From NCBI RefSeq assembly GCF_003569785.1, contig NZ_KZ983987.1:1-64000 (forward strand): 64,000 nt of DNA. Reading direction: 5' to 3'. Positions 16,500 through 24,984 of this stretch are shown here, one piece after another. The notes beneath the pieces were generated by a model, which was not told where the DNA came from, made no database searches, and saw only the letters and a list, made by a program, of their open reading frames with translations. The translations under genes were made by a program, and so were the position numbers. Numbering within the stretch: position 1 is the stretch's first letter; every line of letters begins with the position of its first letter. The stretch comes from Leucobacter sp. wl10 (lineage in GTDB: Bacteria > Actinomycetota > Actinomycetes > Actinomycetales > Microbacteriaceae).

Positions 16500-17855
16500 C
16501 TATTCCTTTCCGGGGGTGTCGACCGCGGTCGTATCGGTGCGGGCCGTGAGCGAGCCGGTCACGGGCGCAGCGTCGGAGTGCTGCGGGGCGAACCGCACGC
16601 CGATGAAGGCCGAAAGGGCGAGCACGCCGAAGAAGGCGACGACCGACCAGAAGTTGCCGTCGGTCGCGATGAGCAGCGCAGAGGCGATCGCGGGCGAGAG
16701 GCCGCCCCAGACCGCGGCGCCGATGCCGTAGGAGAGCGACATCGAGGTGTAGCGCGACTGGGGTCGGAACATCTGGGCCATGAGGGTCGACAGCGGGGCC
16801 CAGGCACCGCTCAGGGTGACACGGATCAGGATGACGAACAGCCAGATGAGCCCCACGTTCTTCGCCTGGATCGAGAGCACCAGCGGGATGATCACGATGA
16901 AGGATGGGATGATGCCGAGGTACATCACCATCTTCGGGCCGATCTTGTCGCCCAGGGCCGCGATCGGCAGGGTCACGATCATCTCGACGAGCGAGGCGAT
17001 CGTCATGGCGCCCAGGATGATCGACGGGTCGAGACCGATCTCGGGGGTGTCGGCGTAGTTCTGCACGAAGGTGGTCGCGATCACATAGCCGCCCGACGAC
17101 ATCGCGATGATGCCGAAGCCCAGCAGGATCGGCAGCCAGTTGTTCTTGAGCGCGAAGAGGAGCGGCGTGGACTGCTCGTGACCCTCGACCTTCTCCTCGA
17201 ACACGGGGGTCTCCTCGACGCGGTAGCGCACCCAGAAGCCGACGGCGATCAGCACGATGCTGAAGAGGAACGGCACGCGCCAGCCCCAGCTGAGCAGGGC
17301 GTCCTCGCCCAGCGCGGAGAGCGCCCAGAACGCGCCCGTCGCCATCATCGCGCCGAGCGGGTTGCCGACCTGCGTGAAGCCGCCGTAGAACGTCTTCCAC
17401 TTCGGCGGGGCGCTCTCGACGGCCATGAGGCTCGCGCCGCCCCACTCGCCGCCCACGGCGAGCCCCTGGGCCATGCGGCACAGGATGAGCAGGATCGGGC
17501 CCCAGATGCCGATGGTGGCGTAGCCGGGCAGCACGCCGACGAGGGTCGTGGCCACGCCCATGAGGATCAGGGTGATGGTGAGCGCCGGCTTGCGGCCGAG
17601 CTTGTCGCCCACGTGCCCGAAGATGATGCCGCCGATCGGCCGCATGAAGAAGGCCACGGCGTAGGTGCCGAAGGAGGCCAGGGTCGCGAGCGCGGGCTCG
17701 GCCTCGGGAAAGAACACTCGCGGGAAGATGATCGCCGCGGCGGTGGCGTAGACGTAGAAGTCGTACCACTCGATGGAGGTGCCGACGAGGGCGGCCATGC
17801 CGCCCCTCAGCGCTCTCTTGTGGGAATTCGGCGCTGCGGCCGTTGATGAGGACAT
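16500..17855 (-). CDS. MHS-family MFS importer
   Basis: This 451-residue protein has 12 predicted helices and clear metabolite:H+ symporter (MHS) marks. These are the N-terminal GTSIEWYDFYVYATAAAIIF, MRPIGGIIFGHVGDKLGRKP in loop 2-3 and QGLAVGGEWGGASLMAVE in helix 5. MHS members such as ProP, ShiA, KgtP and CitA import compatible solutes, organic acids or similar anions with protons. The start has a good AAAGGAG site. It sits between the amidohydrolase and the ThDP enzyme on the same strand, so it probably imports the substrate of this cluster. Confidence 0.92.
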   Translation of the reverse strand: MSSSTAAAPNSHKRALRGGMAALVGTSIEWYDFYVYATAAAIIFPRVFFPEAEPALATLASFGTYAVAFFMRPIGGIIFGHVGDKLGRKPALTITLILMGVATTLVGVLPGYATIGIWGPILLILCRMAQGLAVGGEWGGASLMAVESAPPKWKTFYGGFTQVGNPLGAMMATGAFWALSALGEDALLSWGWRVPFLFSIVLIAVGFWVRYRVEETPVFEEKVEGHEQSTPLLFALKNNWLPILLGFGIIAMSSGGYVIATTFVQNYADTPEIGLDPSIILGAMTIASLVEMIVTLPIAALGDKIGPKMVMYLGIIPSFIVIIPLVLSIQAKNVGLIWLFVILIRVTLSGAWAPLSTLMAQMFRPQSRYTSMSLSYGIGAAVWGGLSPAIASALLIATDGNFWSVVAFFGVLALSAFIGVRFAPQHSDAAPVTGSLTARTDTTAVDTPGKE

Positions 17856-17954
17856 GTGAGCTCCTTTGCTGGGTGCCTGCGGGTGCGTCGCACCGCTGTG
17901 TGAATGGTAACGCTGTGGGGCGGGCCGACCGGTCGACCCGCCCCGGGGGGAGGA

Positions 17955-19625
17955 TCAGCGGGCGAAGACGCGCTCGCCGCCCACCCAAGTCGAGGTGACG
18001 CGGATGCTCGCGAGGCTCGCCGCCTCCGTCTCGTACGGGTCGCGGTCGAGCACGGCGAAGTCGGCGCGCTTGCCCGCCTCGATGCTGCCGAGGTCGTCCT
18101 CGCGGCCGAGGGCGCGGGCCGCCGAGATCGTGTGCGCGCGCAGCGCCGTGTCCAGCGACACCGCGAGGTCGTCCGGTCCGAGCTGCGTGCCGCGACGGGT
18201 GACCCGCGAGACGGCTGCCTGGACGGCCTCCATGGGGCGCGGATCGGCGACGGGCGCGTCGGAGGAGATGGTGACAGGCACGCCGGCGCGCTCGAACTCG
18301 CCCAGCGGGTTGAAGCGCTCGCCGGGGGTGCCGATGGCCTGTTCGACGCCCTCGCCCCAGTTGTAGTGGTGCTGGGGCTGGTTGACGGGGTAGATGCCGG
18401 CGTTCGCCATGCGCTCGATCTGCTCGGGCGTGGGCAGCCCGCAGTGCTCGATGCGGTGACGGGCGTCGGGATCCGGCCGCTCCGCGAGCGCGGCCTCGAT
18501 GGCGCCGATGACCATCTCCAGCGCCGTCGGCGACTGAGAGTGCGTGGCGGTCTGCAGGCCGACGCGGTGCGCCCGCTTGATGAGCTCGGTGTATTCGCCC
18601 GGCTCGTGGTACAGCTGCCCGGTGCGGCACGGGTCGCCGACGTATCCGTCGGGGAAGTAGGCGGTCCAGCCGCCCAGGGTGCCGTCCGAGTAGAACTTGA
18701 TGCCGGCGAAGCTGAGGTGCTCGTTGCCGAACTGGCCGTGCAGGCCCATCTCGACGGCCTCGTCGAGCAGGTGCGAGAGCAGGTACATGCTCACGCGCAC
18801 CTTGAGGTCGCCCGACTCGGCGAGGCGCAGGTACATGTCGAACTCGCGGCGGCTCACCTGGGCGTCGCCGATCGTGGTCACGCCGCCGGCGAGGAAGTTC
18901 TCCTGCGCGGCCGCGAGCTGCCGCCTGTGCTCCTCGGGCTCGTCGGCGAGGTGGAAGTTGGGGCCGTGGTGCCCGATCTTCACGCCCTCGAGCCCGGTAA
19001 GCACGTTGCACGCGGCGTCGGAGAGCTCGCCCGTGAGCTCGCCGTGCTCGTCGCGGAAGAACTCGCCGCCCTTCGGGTTGGGGGTGTCCCTCGTGACGCC
19101 GTACAGCTCGAAGGTGTACGAGTTGACCACACCGCCGTGGCCGGACGCGTTCATGAGGTAGACCTCGCGGTCGGTCGCGACCTCGTCGAGCTCGAAGCGG
19201 GTGGGGTGGCGCCGCTCCGCGAGGTTGCGCTGCTCGTAGCCGTAGCCGCGGATCGGGCGGCCCTCGGGCAACGACTCGGCGGCCCGGCGCAGCAGGTCGA
19301 CGATCTCGGGGATCGATCCGGCCCGGTCGGGCCCGCAGTCGACCCAGCTCATCATCTGGCCGAGCATGAGCGGGTGGGCGTGCGCGTCGATGAACCCCGG
19401 GACGACGGTGGCGTCGCCGAGGTCGATCAGCTCGGGCACGAGCGCGCTCACCTCGGCCGACGCCGCGCGGCAGGCCTCGACGGCGCCGACGTGTCGGATC
19501 CGGTCGCCGATCACGAGGAAGGCCTCCGGGGCGCTGCCCGCCGCGTCGAGCGCGTGGATGCGGGCGGCCGTGACGATCTTCGGCGCGGCGAGGGGCGGCG
19601 CCTGGGTGAACGCGAGCTTGCGCAA
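17955..19625 (-). CDS. YtcJ-like amidohydrolase
   Basis: The product has 556 residues and begins at TTG 19625 behind GAAGGAG. The metal-binding PGFIDAHAHP (HxH) motif near residue 76, an IKFYSDGTLGG block, IEHCGLPTPEQIERM and a C-terminal SSDAPVADPRPMEA are the marks of the COG1574/YtcJ family of metal-dependent amidohydrolases. These hydrolyse amides, N-acyl groups or cyclic amides; several act on N-formyl or N-acyl compounds. It is the first gene of the minus-strand cluster and is divergent from a double Lrp/AsnC regulator. The gap to the MHS gene is 99 bases. Confidence 0.9.
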   Translation of the reverse strand: MRKLAFTQAPPLAAPKIVTAARIHALDAAGSAPEAFLVIGDRIRHVGAVEACRAASAEVSALVPELIDLGDATVVPGFIDAHAHPLMLGQMMSWVDCGPDRAGSIPEIVDLLRRAAESLPEGRPIRGYGYEQRNLAERRHPTRFELDEVATDREVYLMNASGHGGVVNSYTFELYGVTRDTPNPKGGEFFRDEHGELTGELSDAACNVLTGLEGVKIGHHGPNFHLADEPEEHRRQLAAAQENFLAGGVTTIGDAQVSRREFDMYLRLAESGDLKVRVSMYLLSHLLDEAVEMGLHGQFGNEHLSFAGIKFYSDGTLGGWTAYFPDGYVGDPCRTGQLYHEPGEYTELIKRAHRVGLQTATHSQSPTALEMVIGAIEAALAERPDPDARHRIEHCGLPTPEQIERMANAGIYPVNQPQHHYNWGEGVEQAIGTPGERFNPLGEFERAGVPVTISSDAPVADPRPMEAVQAAVSRVTRRGTQLGPDDLAVSLDTALRAHTISAARALGREDDLGSIEAGKRADFAVLDRDPYETEAASLASIRVTSTWVGGERVFAR

Positions 19626-19823
19626 GGTGTGAACTCCTTCGTGTCGGATCGATACGAGGGTACGCGCATGCGCATCGATGCCGCCAGCAGAAAATGTTTC
19701 AATGAGACGAAGAGTGCAGATATGTCGTCAGAACAGCGCATTTGCGCGTATACCGGTGATCGCGGGCGTGACATTCAGTGTTTTTGTCATGTGCTGACGG
19801 AGGATTTCTGGCATGATCCCGGT

Positions 19824-20747
19824 GTGGACGATTTCGACGAGGACCTCATCAGGGCGCTGCAACTCGACGGGCGGGCTCAGTTCTCGACGCTCGCCGCCGA
19901 GCTCGGGGTGCACCGCTCGGTCGTCGCCCAGCGGGTCCACGAGCTGATCGGCTCGGGGGAGATCAGGATCCTCGCCGCCGTGCATCCGCGCGCCGTGGGG
20001 TTGCCGATCCAGGCGAACCTGCAGCTGCGCATCAGCGGGCCCACCTCGCCGGTGTTCGAGCGGCTGCGCGAGCTCCCGAACGTCGTGTTCCTATCGGAGA
20101 TCAGCGGGCAGTCCCAGGCGGTCGCCGAGGTGTGGGCCGCCGATCTCGACGACGTGGGGCGCTCCGCGCGGGCGATCCAGGCGATCGACGGGGTGGACGA
20201 GGTGCAGTTCGCGCTCTACGATCGCGTGCTGCGCCGGCTGCGGCTCGGCACGGACCCCGACACCGCGGATCTCGCCTTCGACGACTTCGACATCGCGCTC
20301 ATGGCGCAGCTGCAGACAGACGGGCGCCTCACCTTCGGCGAGCTCGCGAGGCGCACGGGCCGCTCGGCCTCCGCGTGCCGCGAGCGCGTGCTGCGGCTGC
20401 TCGAGTCGGGCATCATGCGGATCGGAGCCGTGCGCAGCCGCCGCAGCGCGACGATCTCGGTGCTGTCGGGCATCGGGATCATCCTGCGGGGCGACGGCCA
20501 CGACCCCGCCTCCGCCGAGGAGCTGCTCCTCGGCATCCCCACGATCGAGTTCGCCGCGCGCACGCTGGGCCGCTACGGGCTCATCGCGACGATCGCGGCC
20601 CGCTCGCTCGCGGATTACACCGAGATCGTCCGCACCATCCGAGCGCACCCCGGGGTGCGCGTCGTCGAGACCTGGATCCACGCCTTCGTCTGGCTCGAGC
20701 GCTACGAGTGGAGCCTCGACCGACTCGAGCGCAGCAGACGCCCCTGA
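19824..20747 (+). CDS. Double-module Lrp/AsnC-family regulator
   Basis: The likely start is GTG 19824 (VDDFDEDLIRALQLDGRAQF), giving 307 residues, about twice a normal Lrp protein. The first HTH (about 1-55) contains TLAAELGVHRSVVAQRVHEL and is followed by a RAM-like effector domain. A second HTH (about 155-205) contains LARRTGRSASACRERVLRLL, followed by a second RAM-like domain. Such tandem forms occur in actinobacteria and Burkholderia. A GGAGG stands 20 bases upstream, so initiation is not certain. The divergent position makes it the probable regulator of the amidohydrolase cluster, sensing an amino acid or its oxo acid. Confidence 0.88.
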   Translation: MDDFDEDLIRALQLDGRAQFSTLAAELGVHRSVVAQRVHELIGSGEIRILAAVHPRAVGLPIQANLQLRISGPTSPVFERLRELPNVVFLSEISGQSQAVAEVWAADLDDVGRSARAIQAIDGVDEVQFALYDRVLRRLRLGTDPDTADLAFDDFDIALMAQLQTDGRLTFGELARRTGRSASACRERVLRLLESGIMRIGAVRSRRSATISVLSGIGIILRGDGHDPASAEELLLGIPTIEFAARTLGRYGLIATIAARSLADYTEIVRTIRAHPGVRVVETWIHAFVWLERYEWSLDRLERSRRP

Positions 20748-20845
20748 GCGTCGGCGGTCGGCCAGCCGAGGGGCTCTCCCCGGCGCACGCCGCCGTGCTC
20801 GCGCAGAATGATCCAGTTGAGCGGGGCGCGAGGGCGCCGCGGGGG

Positions 20846-21520
20846 TCAGGCCCCGCTGGCCGCGGCGTGCCCGTCGGCGGGCTGCTGCCCCGTGAGGGCC
20901 TGGATCGCGGCCATGATGCGCTCGGTCGCCTCGCGCCGTGCACGGCCGGCGGGCATCCCGGCCAGGTCGTCGAGCGGAACCGGCGGCCCGAAGCGCACGG
21001 CGACCGGATCGGGGCGCCCCGTCTCGGGATCGCTCAGCTTGCGGTTGGTGCCCACGAGCCCCACCGGCACCACGGCCGCACCGGTCTCGAGCGCCATCCA
21101 GGCGGCACCGGCCCGCCCTCGGTAGAGGCGCCCGTCGCGCGAGCGGCTGCCCTCGGGGAACACCGCGAAGACGTTGCCCGCCGCGAGCACCTCGCGCCCG
21201 GCGTCGAGGGCGGCCTGAGCGGCGGAGGAGGCCTCGCGGTGCACCGGGATCGCGCCGATCTGGCGGAAGAACCAACCGCCGAGGCGCGAGTGGAACAGCG
21301 AGGCCTTCGCCAGGAACTGCACCTTGCGCGGCGAGAAGGAGGGGATGAGGATCGTGTCGAGCCCCGAGAGGTGGTTGCTCACGAGCAGCACGGGTCCGGC
21401 CGGCGGGACGTGCTCGCGGCCCGCGATCCGGGGCCTGAAGCGCAGCCGCAGCAGCGGCCGCAGCACCGCGCGCCCGATGAAGAAGACGGGGCCCGGGCGG
21501 GCATGGGACGGTGCGCTCAC
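20846..21520 (-). CDS. 1-acyl-sn-glycerol-3-phosphate acyltransferase family (PlsC)
   Basis: The product has 224 residues from the GTG at 21520. The acyltransferase block I motif NHLSGLD (Hx4D) lies in LLVSNHLSGLDTILIPSFSP. Block III FPEGSRSRDGRLYRGRAG and block IV VVPVGLVGTNRKL are present too. Family members transfer a fatty acyl group to lysophosphatidic acid or similar acceptors in the membrane. It is a single gene, convergent with the Lrp-type regulator. It could instead be one of the several paralogues with other lyso-lipid acceptors found in actinobacteria. Confidence 0.9.
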   Translation of the reverse strand: MSAPSHARPGPVFFIGRAVLRPLLRLRFRPRIAGREHVPPAGPVLLVSNHLSGLDTILIPSFSPRKVQFLAKASLFHSRLGGWFFRQIGAIPVHREASSAAQAALDAGREVLAAGNVFAVFPEGSRSRDGRLYRGRAGAAWMALETGAAVVPVGLVGTNRKLSDPETGRPDPVAVRFGPPVPLDDLAGMPAGRARREATERIMAAIQALTGQQPADGHAAASGA

Positions 21521-21529
21521 GCGTCGAGC

Positions 21530-21694
21530 CTACTCTTCTGGCGCCGGTCGCGCGGGCGGCTCAGCGTGCTGGTTCGCGATCCGCTGTCGACGTCGTCTGC
21601 ACCTGGCGGTCTGTGTTCTGACCGCGTCTGCGGCGCATCCCGACACGAGCAGCACCGCGCAGACGCACCCCGCGGCCGCGAGCATCCTCCTCAC
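21530..21694 (-). CDS. Small lipoprotein candidate
   Basis: A short frame starting at GTG 21694 gives about 54 residues: an N-terminal RR pair, a hydrophobic stretch (MLAAAGCVCAVLLV) and the lipobox LVSGC, then a hydrophilic tail rich in Arg and Pro. This is the layout of a tiny secreted lipoprotein. The start is uncertain (ATG 21685 is an alternative) and the mature part has no family I know. It ends nine bases before the start of plsC on the same strand, so they may be co-transcribed. Confidence 0.4.
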   Translation of the reverse strand: MRRMLAAAGCVCAVLLVSGCAADAVRTQTARCRRRRQRIANQHAEPPARPAPEE

Positions 21695-21812
21695 CACGCT
21701 TCGACGGTGTATCGGAAATGCGAATCTGACGCCCACGAGGCCGCAAGGATCGCGGACTCAGCTGCAGCACAGGCCGCCAGGGCACGTACGATCGCCACGT
21801 CCGCAGTTCGGT

Positions 21813-22454
21813 TCACACCTCGGGATGCTCAGCACGCACCCATCTGATGAGCAGTTCGAAGACCTCGCCGTCAGGCCCGCCCATCGGTCCGCATTCGCCG
21901 CGTGCCAGCGCATCCTCCAGCAGCGCGACGGCCTCCGCCGAACAACCTGCGACCTCGAGCGCCAGCGCCTTTCGTAGGAGATCCTGCGGTGTTGCTCCGG
22001 GCGGCGTCGCTCGGCGCACGAACTCCAGGTATTCGGACGGTCCCGGGGCCGCACGCACGAACTCGGCGCGCAACGACTCGAAATCATCGAGCACTGCTCC
22101 GACCACGCCCTCTGGATCGGCCTTGAGAGACACCGCATGTGTGCCGCCCCCGATCTCCAGCGGAGATGAACTGAACGCGCCGTCGACCCTCAGACTGCGG
22201 CGCTTCGCAGCACTGAACTGTTCCTTCGGCATGAAGGCCGCCCACAGCACGTCGTCGACTGCGAGAGGCTTGATGCCGCAGTCCCAGTGCACGCGCAGTG
22301 GATCTGAGGGGACACCGACCAACAGCGAGACCGTGGCGACGAACGCACCGTCGTCGTTGTAGGCCCACCCGCTGACAGTCCTGAGCCCTCGACGGCGGGC
22401 GGCATCCCGAAAGCAGCTGCTCCAGTTCCTATTGACTTCCTTGCGCGTGATCAC
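21813..22454 (-). CDS. Unknown protein, 213 residues
   Basis: The frame starts at GTG 22454 and gives a balanced, non-repetitive composition with normal hydrophobic spacing (for example GWAYNDDGAFVATVSLLVG and VHWDCGIKPLAVDDVLWAAF), which supports a real gene. The C-terminal third (PQDLLRKALALEVAGCSAEA) is helical and could be a TPR-like or small helical domain. There are no transmembrane segments and no signal peptide. I do not recognise the family. It lies beside an antitoxin gene and an IS remnant, an accessory-type neighbourhood. Confidence 0.6.
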   Translation of the reverse strand: MITRKEVNRNWSSCFRDAARRRGLRTVSGWAYNDDGAFVATVSLLVGVPSDPLRVHWDCGIKPLAVDDVLWAAFMPKEQFSAAKRRSLRVDGAFSSSPLEIGGGTHAVSLKADPEGVVGAVLDDFESLRAEFVRAAPGPSEYLEFVRRATPPGATPQDLLRKALALEVAGCSAEAVALLEDALARGECGPMGGPDGEVFELLIRWVRAEHPEV

Positions 22455-22743
22455 GGCCCCAGACTAACCGGCCCGGCGCGATCCAGACCACCAGCTGTCC
22501 ACCATTTCGTTCCGCCGGGTTCCGCCTGCGCCTACGGCTCGGGTCCAGGACCTCGTCCGATCCCCAGCAACCGGTCACGATAGCGTGCGTCGCTTCACCG
22601 CAAGAATCTCCACCGGCTGACCGGTGATCTCAGCGATGAGGAAGATATCGCCGCTTCGGCCGCGGAGAACGAGCCGTCGGCGCTTGCAGGTGGGGGCCAT
22701 TGCTGTGGGCTGCTCCCTTCGGGATGCTCCCGCTGCGCCAGGG
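22455..22743. other. Short gap with a decayed toxin remnant
   Basis: This 289-base interval downstream of the antitoxin on the minus strand contains no complete gene. Its right half carries the short frame described as a toxin remnant; the left half shows nothing I recognise. Confidence 0.4.
22575..22700 (-). pseudogene. Possible ParE/RelE-type toxin remnant
   Basis: A 41-codon minus-strand frame reads GDIFLIAEITGQPVEILAVK near its end. This resembles the last beta strands of ParE/RelE toxins, in which a short ExxxVxxLAVxH-like strand precedes the C-terminus. It begins 44 bases beyond the antitoxin stop, has no N-terminal toxin helices and is far shorter than the usual 90-100 residues. If real, it is the remnant of the toxin once paired with the upstream antitoxin. 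The evidence is weak because the match is short. Confidence 0.3.
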
Positions 22744-22980
22744 TCATGCTGTGAGCGAGGCGCGCAGATGGGTGTAGTGCTCGTCAGCGTCCACCAGCTC
22801 GACTGCACCGGCGCGGACGTCGGAGAGTCGCCGGGTGGCTTCGGCCCGCCACGCCTCATCGACGTCGCTCGTGTCGTCTGCGTCGTGGAGGCTATCGAGC
22901 AGGGCGTTGGCGACGACCGCGCGCTGATCGGCGTCGAGCGCGAGCGCGTCTCGAATCAGGGTTGCGGTGTCCGGTGCCAT
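22744..22980 (-). CDS. TIGR02574-like antitoxin (addiction module component)
   Basis: The product has 78 residues if the ATG at 22980 (with ACGGAGG just upstream) is used. The block ALALDADQRAVVANALLDSL followed by VDEAWRAEATRRLSDVRAGA matches the helix-loop-helix pattern of the TIGR02574/DUF4926-type addiction module antitoxins, which pair with ParE/RelE toxins encoded directly downstream. No intact toxin gene follows; only a short fragment is present. It therefore looks like an orphan antitoxin, flanked on the upstream side by an IS481 remnant. Confidence 0.65.
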   Translation of the reverse strand: MAPDTATLIRDALALDADQRAVVANALLDSLHDADDTSDVDEAWRAEATRRLSDVRAGAVELVDADEHYTHLRASLTA

Positions 22981-23087
22981 GCCTCCGTGTGTATGTCGAA
23001 CGGCCGACAACCAGCCAGAACCTCGTGGTGGGCAGGCCGGTCACGTCGGTGGCAGCGCCGAACGGATGCCGGTACGGGAGACTGCCC

Positions 23088-23681
23088 TTACTCGTAGGCG
23101 GCGTGTCGGCCCGTCGCGGCGAGGGTCGCTGCGGCGGGGGTCGCGCTCGACTGGTTCGGAGAGCCGCCGCTCCCGTTCGACTGCTTGTTGCCGAGCGCTC
23201 TCCACCCGCCGCCGTCAGGGATACGATCGGGTTTCGTCACGTCCATGTGGACAAGCTCACCGGGCCGATCTCGTTCATATCGGATAGTGGTGGTCTTCGA
23301 CCCTCGGATCAGCTCCCCGGTCATCGGGTCCAAGCGGGTCAGAAGCGGCATCCCGTGACGAGCCAAGACACGGGGGACCGTTCTCGGAGCAAGACCGGTT
23401 CGGCGGGCGATCTCGTCACGGCTGCAGTGTTCGCGATGTCGGGTCCGGATCACCGGCTGTTCGAGGCGCGGCGGGGTCTTCGTGGGCGAGCTGCGGGGTC
23501 GGGAAGAGCGGTCTCCGAGACCAGCTGGACCCTCGATCCCGTGGCGGCTGATCCGGCGGGCCACGCAGCGGCGCGAGATGCCCATCGCGGCAGAGATGTG
23601 GGCCTGTTTCCAGCCGTGCTGGTGGCATTCGATGATCAGCCGCCTACCGGCTGGGGTCAATCGGGCGTCACGGTGGGTCAC
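23088..23681 (-). pseudogene. Truncated IS481-family transposase
   Basis: The frame begins at GTG 23681 (MTHRDARLTPAGRRLI) and keeps the N-terminal HTH (HISAAMGISRRCVARRISRH) and the link region RYERDRPGELVHMDVTKPDR. It loses similarity after GGGWRALG and ends at 197 residues. Full IS481 transposases have about 320-390 residues with a DDE core; here at most the first Asp region is left. The last 35 residues look like unrelated or frameshifted sequence, so a deletion is likely. The element abuts the end of the mevalonate operon at 23788. Confidence 0.8.
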
Positions 23682-23739
23682 GAGAACCTCCGGGAACGGG
23701 TGAAGACGTTAGACATCTCCGCTCAGTCCGGAGGTTCTC
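23682..23739 (-). promoter_or_regulatory. Inverted repeat covering the transposase ribosome site
   Basis: GAGAACCTCCGG at 23682-23693 and CCGGAGGTTCTC at 23728-23739 are perfect 12-base inverted arms. On the minus strand the arm next to the transposase start contains its Shine-Dalgarno GGAGG. RNA reading through from upstream could fold the ribosome site into a stem and keep translation off, as known for IS10 and IS50. Confidence 0.5.
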
Positions 23740-23787
23740 CTATTCCGCAAGCCCCGACCCTGAAACCAACCTCATGACCAGGTGCAT

Positions 23788-24984
23788 CTAGCGCCTCTCG
23801 TACTGCCTGGCCCGACCGAGCAGACCCGAGAAGCGGAAGGGCGCGCTCGTGACGCGCGGCGTCTCGAGATCCTGCGTGCTGGGGAAGACCCGGCCGTGCA
23901 GCTCGCGGTACTCCGCCACCTCGAGCGGCGCGCGGGCGTTCAGGGCGGCGGCGACGCGCTCGGCGCGGTCGCGCCGAGCGTAGCCCGGCCGCACGGTGCC
24001 GGTGAGGAACTCGCTCACGCTGCCGGAGCCGTAGCTGAACATGCCGATGCGCCGGCCCGCGAGGTCGTCGTCGTGGTCGAGCAGCGCCGCGAGCGCCGCG
24101 AACACCGAGGCGGTGTAGCTGTTGCCGAGGCGCCGATTGTAGATCGAGCCCGTGAAGAGCCCGGTGTCTCGCGCGTCGCCGGCGTTCGCCTGCTCGGCGG
24201 CCGTCAGCGCCGCGCTCAGATCGGCGCCGGTGTGCCGGGCGAGGCGCTGCTGCCCCTTCTTCGCCATCTTGGTGAACGGCTGGTGGTACAGCAGCCGGTC
24301 GATCTCGGCGATGCCAGGGCCGCCGTGGGCCTGCAGGTCGTCCCAGGACCCGGTGAGGGCGTCGAGGTAGGCCGAGACCGACAGCGCTCCGTCGACCACC
24401 GCGGTCGAGGAGTCGTTGGGGCGCCAGAAGTCGTCGACGTCGTCGGTGTAGAGCCCGGTGGCCGGCTCGATCTCGACGAGGGCCGGATCGGCGCTCACCA
24501 GCAGCGCCACGGCTCCGGCGCCCTGCGTCGGTTCACCGGGCGAGTCGAGCGCGTAGCGCGCCACGTCGCTCGAGATGACGAGCACGCGTTCGCCGGGGAA
24601 GCGGCTCACGATGCCGATCGCGGCCTGCAGCGCGGCGGTGCCGCCGTAGCAGGCCTGCTTGAACTCGGTGACGCGCACGTGCCTGGGCAGCCCGAGCAGT
24701 CGATGCACCGACACGCCCGCGGCCTTCGACTGGTCGACGCCCGACTCGGTGGCGAACAGCAGCGTGCGGATGCCTTCGGCGCCGTTGCGCTCGAGGATCG
24801 GCAGCGCCGCGGAGGCGCCCATCGTGATGATGTCCTCGTCGGGGGCGGGGAAGCTCATCTGATCCTGCCCGAGCCCCAGATGGTACTTCGCCGGGTCGGT
24901 GCCGTTGTACTCGGCGAGCCGGGTCAGGTCGAGCACGTGGTGCGCGGTCGCGAGTTCGAGGTCGTGAATGCCGATCGAGGTCAT
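23788..24984 (-). CDS. mvaS: Hydroxymethylglutaryl-CoA synthase
   Basis: The enzyme condenses acetyl-CoA with acetoacetyl-CoA to HMG-CoA, the first committed step of the mevalonate route. The 398-residue protein has the acyl-accepting Cys112 in FKQACYGGTAALQAAIG, Glu80 in FATESGVDQSKAAG and the His-bearing LLYHQPFTKMAKKGQ, the known catalytic Cys-Glu-His set. A bacterial-type LTGSWDDLQAHGGPG lies between them. It is the last gene of the minus-strand mevalonate operon and its ATG overlaps the HMG-CoA reductase stop by four bases. The 3' end lies next to an IS481 remnant but the reading frame appears whole. Confidence 0.96.
   Translation of the reverse strand: MTSIGIHDLELATAHHVLDLTRLAEYNGTDPAKYHLGLGQDQMSFPAPDEDIITMGASAALPILERNGAEGIRTLLFATESGVDQSKAAGVSVHRLLGLPRHVRVTEFKQACYGGTAALQAAIGIVSRFPGERVLVISSDVARYALDSPGEPTQGAGAVALLVSADPALVEIEPATGLYTDDVDDFWRPNDSSTAVVDGALSVSAYLDALTGSWDDLQAHGGPGIAEIDRLLYHQPFTKMAKKGQQRLARHTGADLSAALTAAEQANAGDARDTGLFTGSIYNRRLGNSYTASVFAALAALLDHDDDLAGRRIGMFSYGSGSVSEFLTGTVRPGYARRDRAERVAAALNARAPLEVAEYRELHGRVFPSTQDLETPRVTSAPFRFSGLLGRARQYERR

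Noticed and set aside
17904-19823. Very long plus-strand open frame opposite the amidohydrolase gene, continuous with the Lrp regulator
   Set aside because: It is a GC-driven antisense frame; composition is Ala/Arg/Val-rich with no family features. Only the part from 19824 is the Lrp-type regulator.
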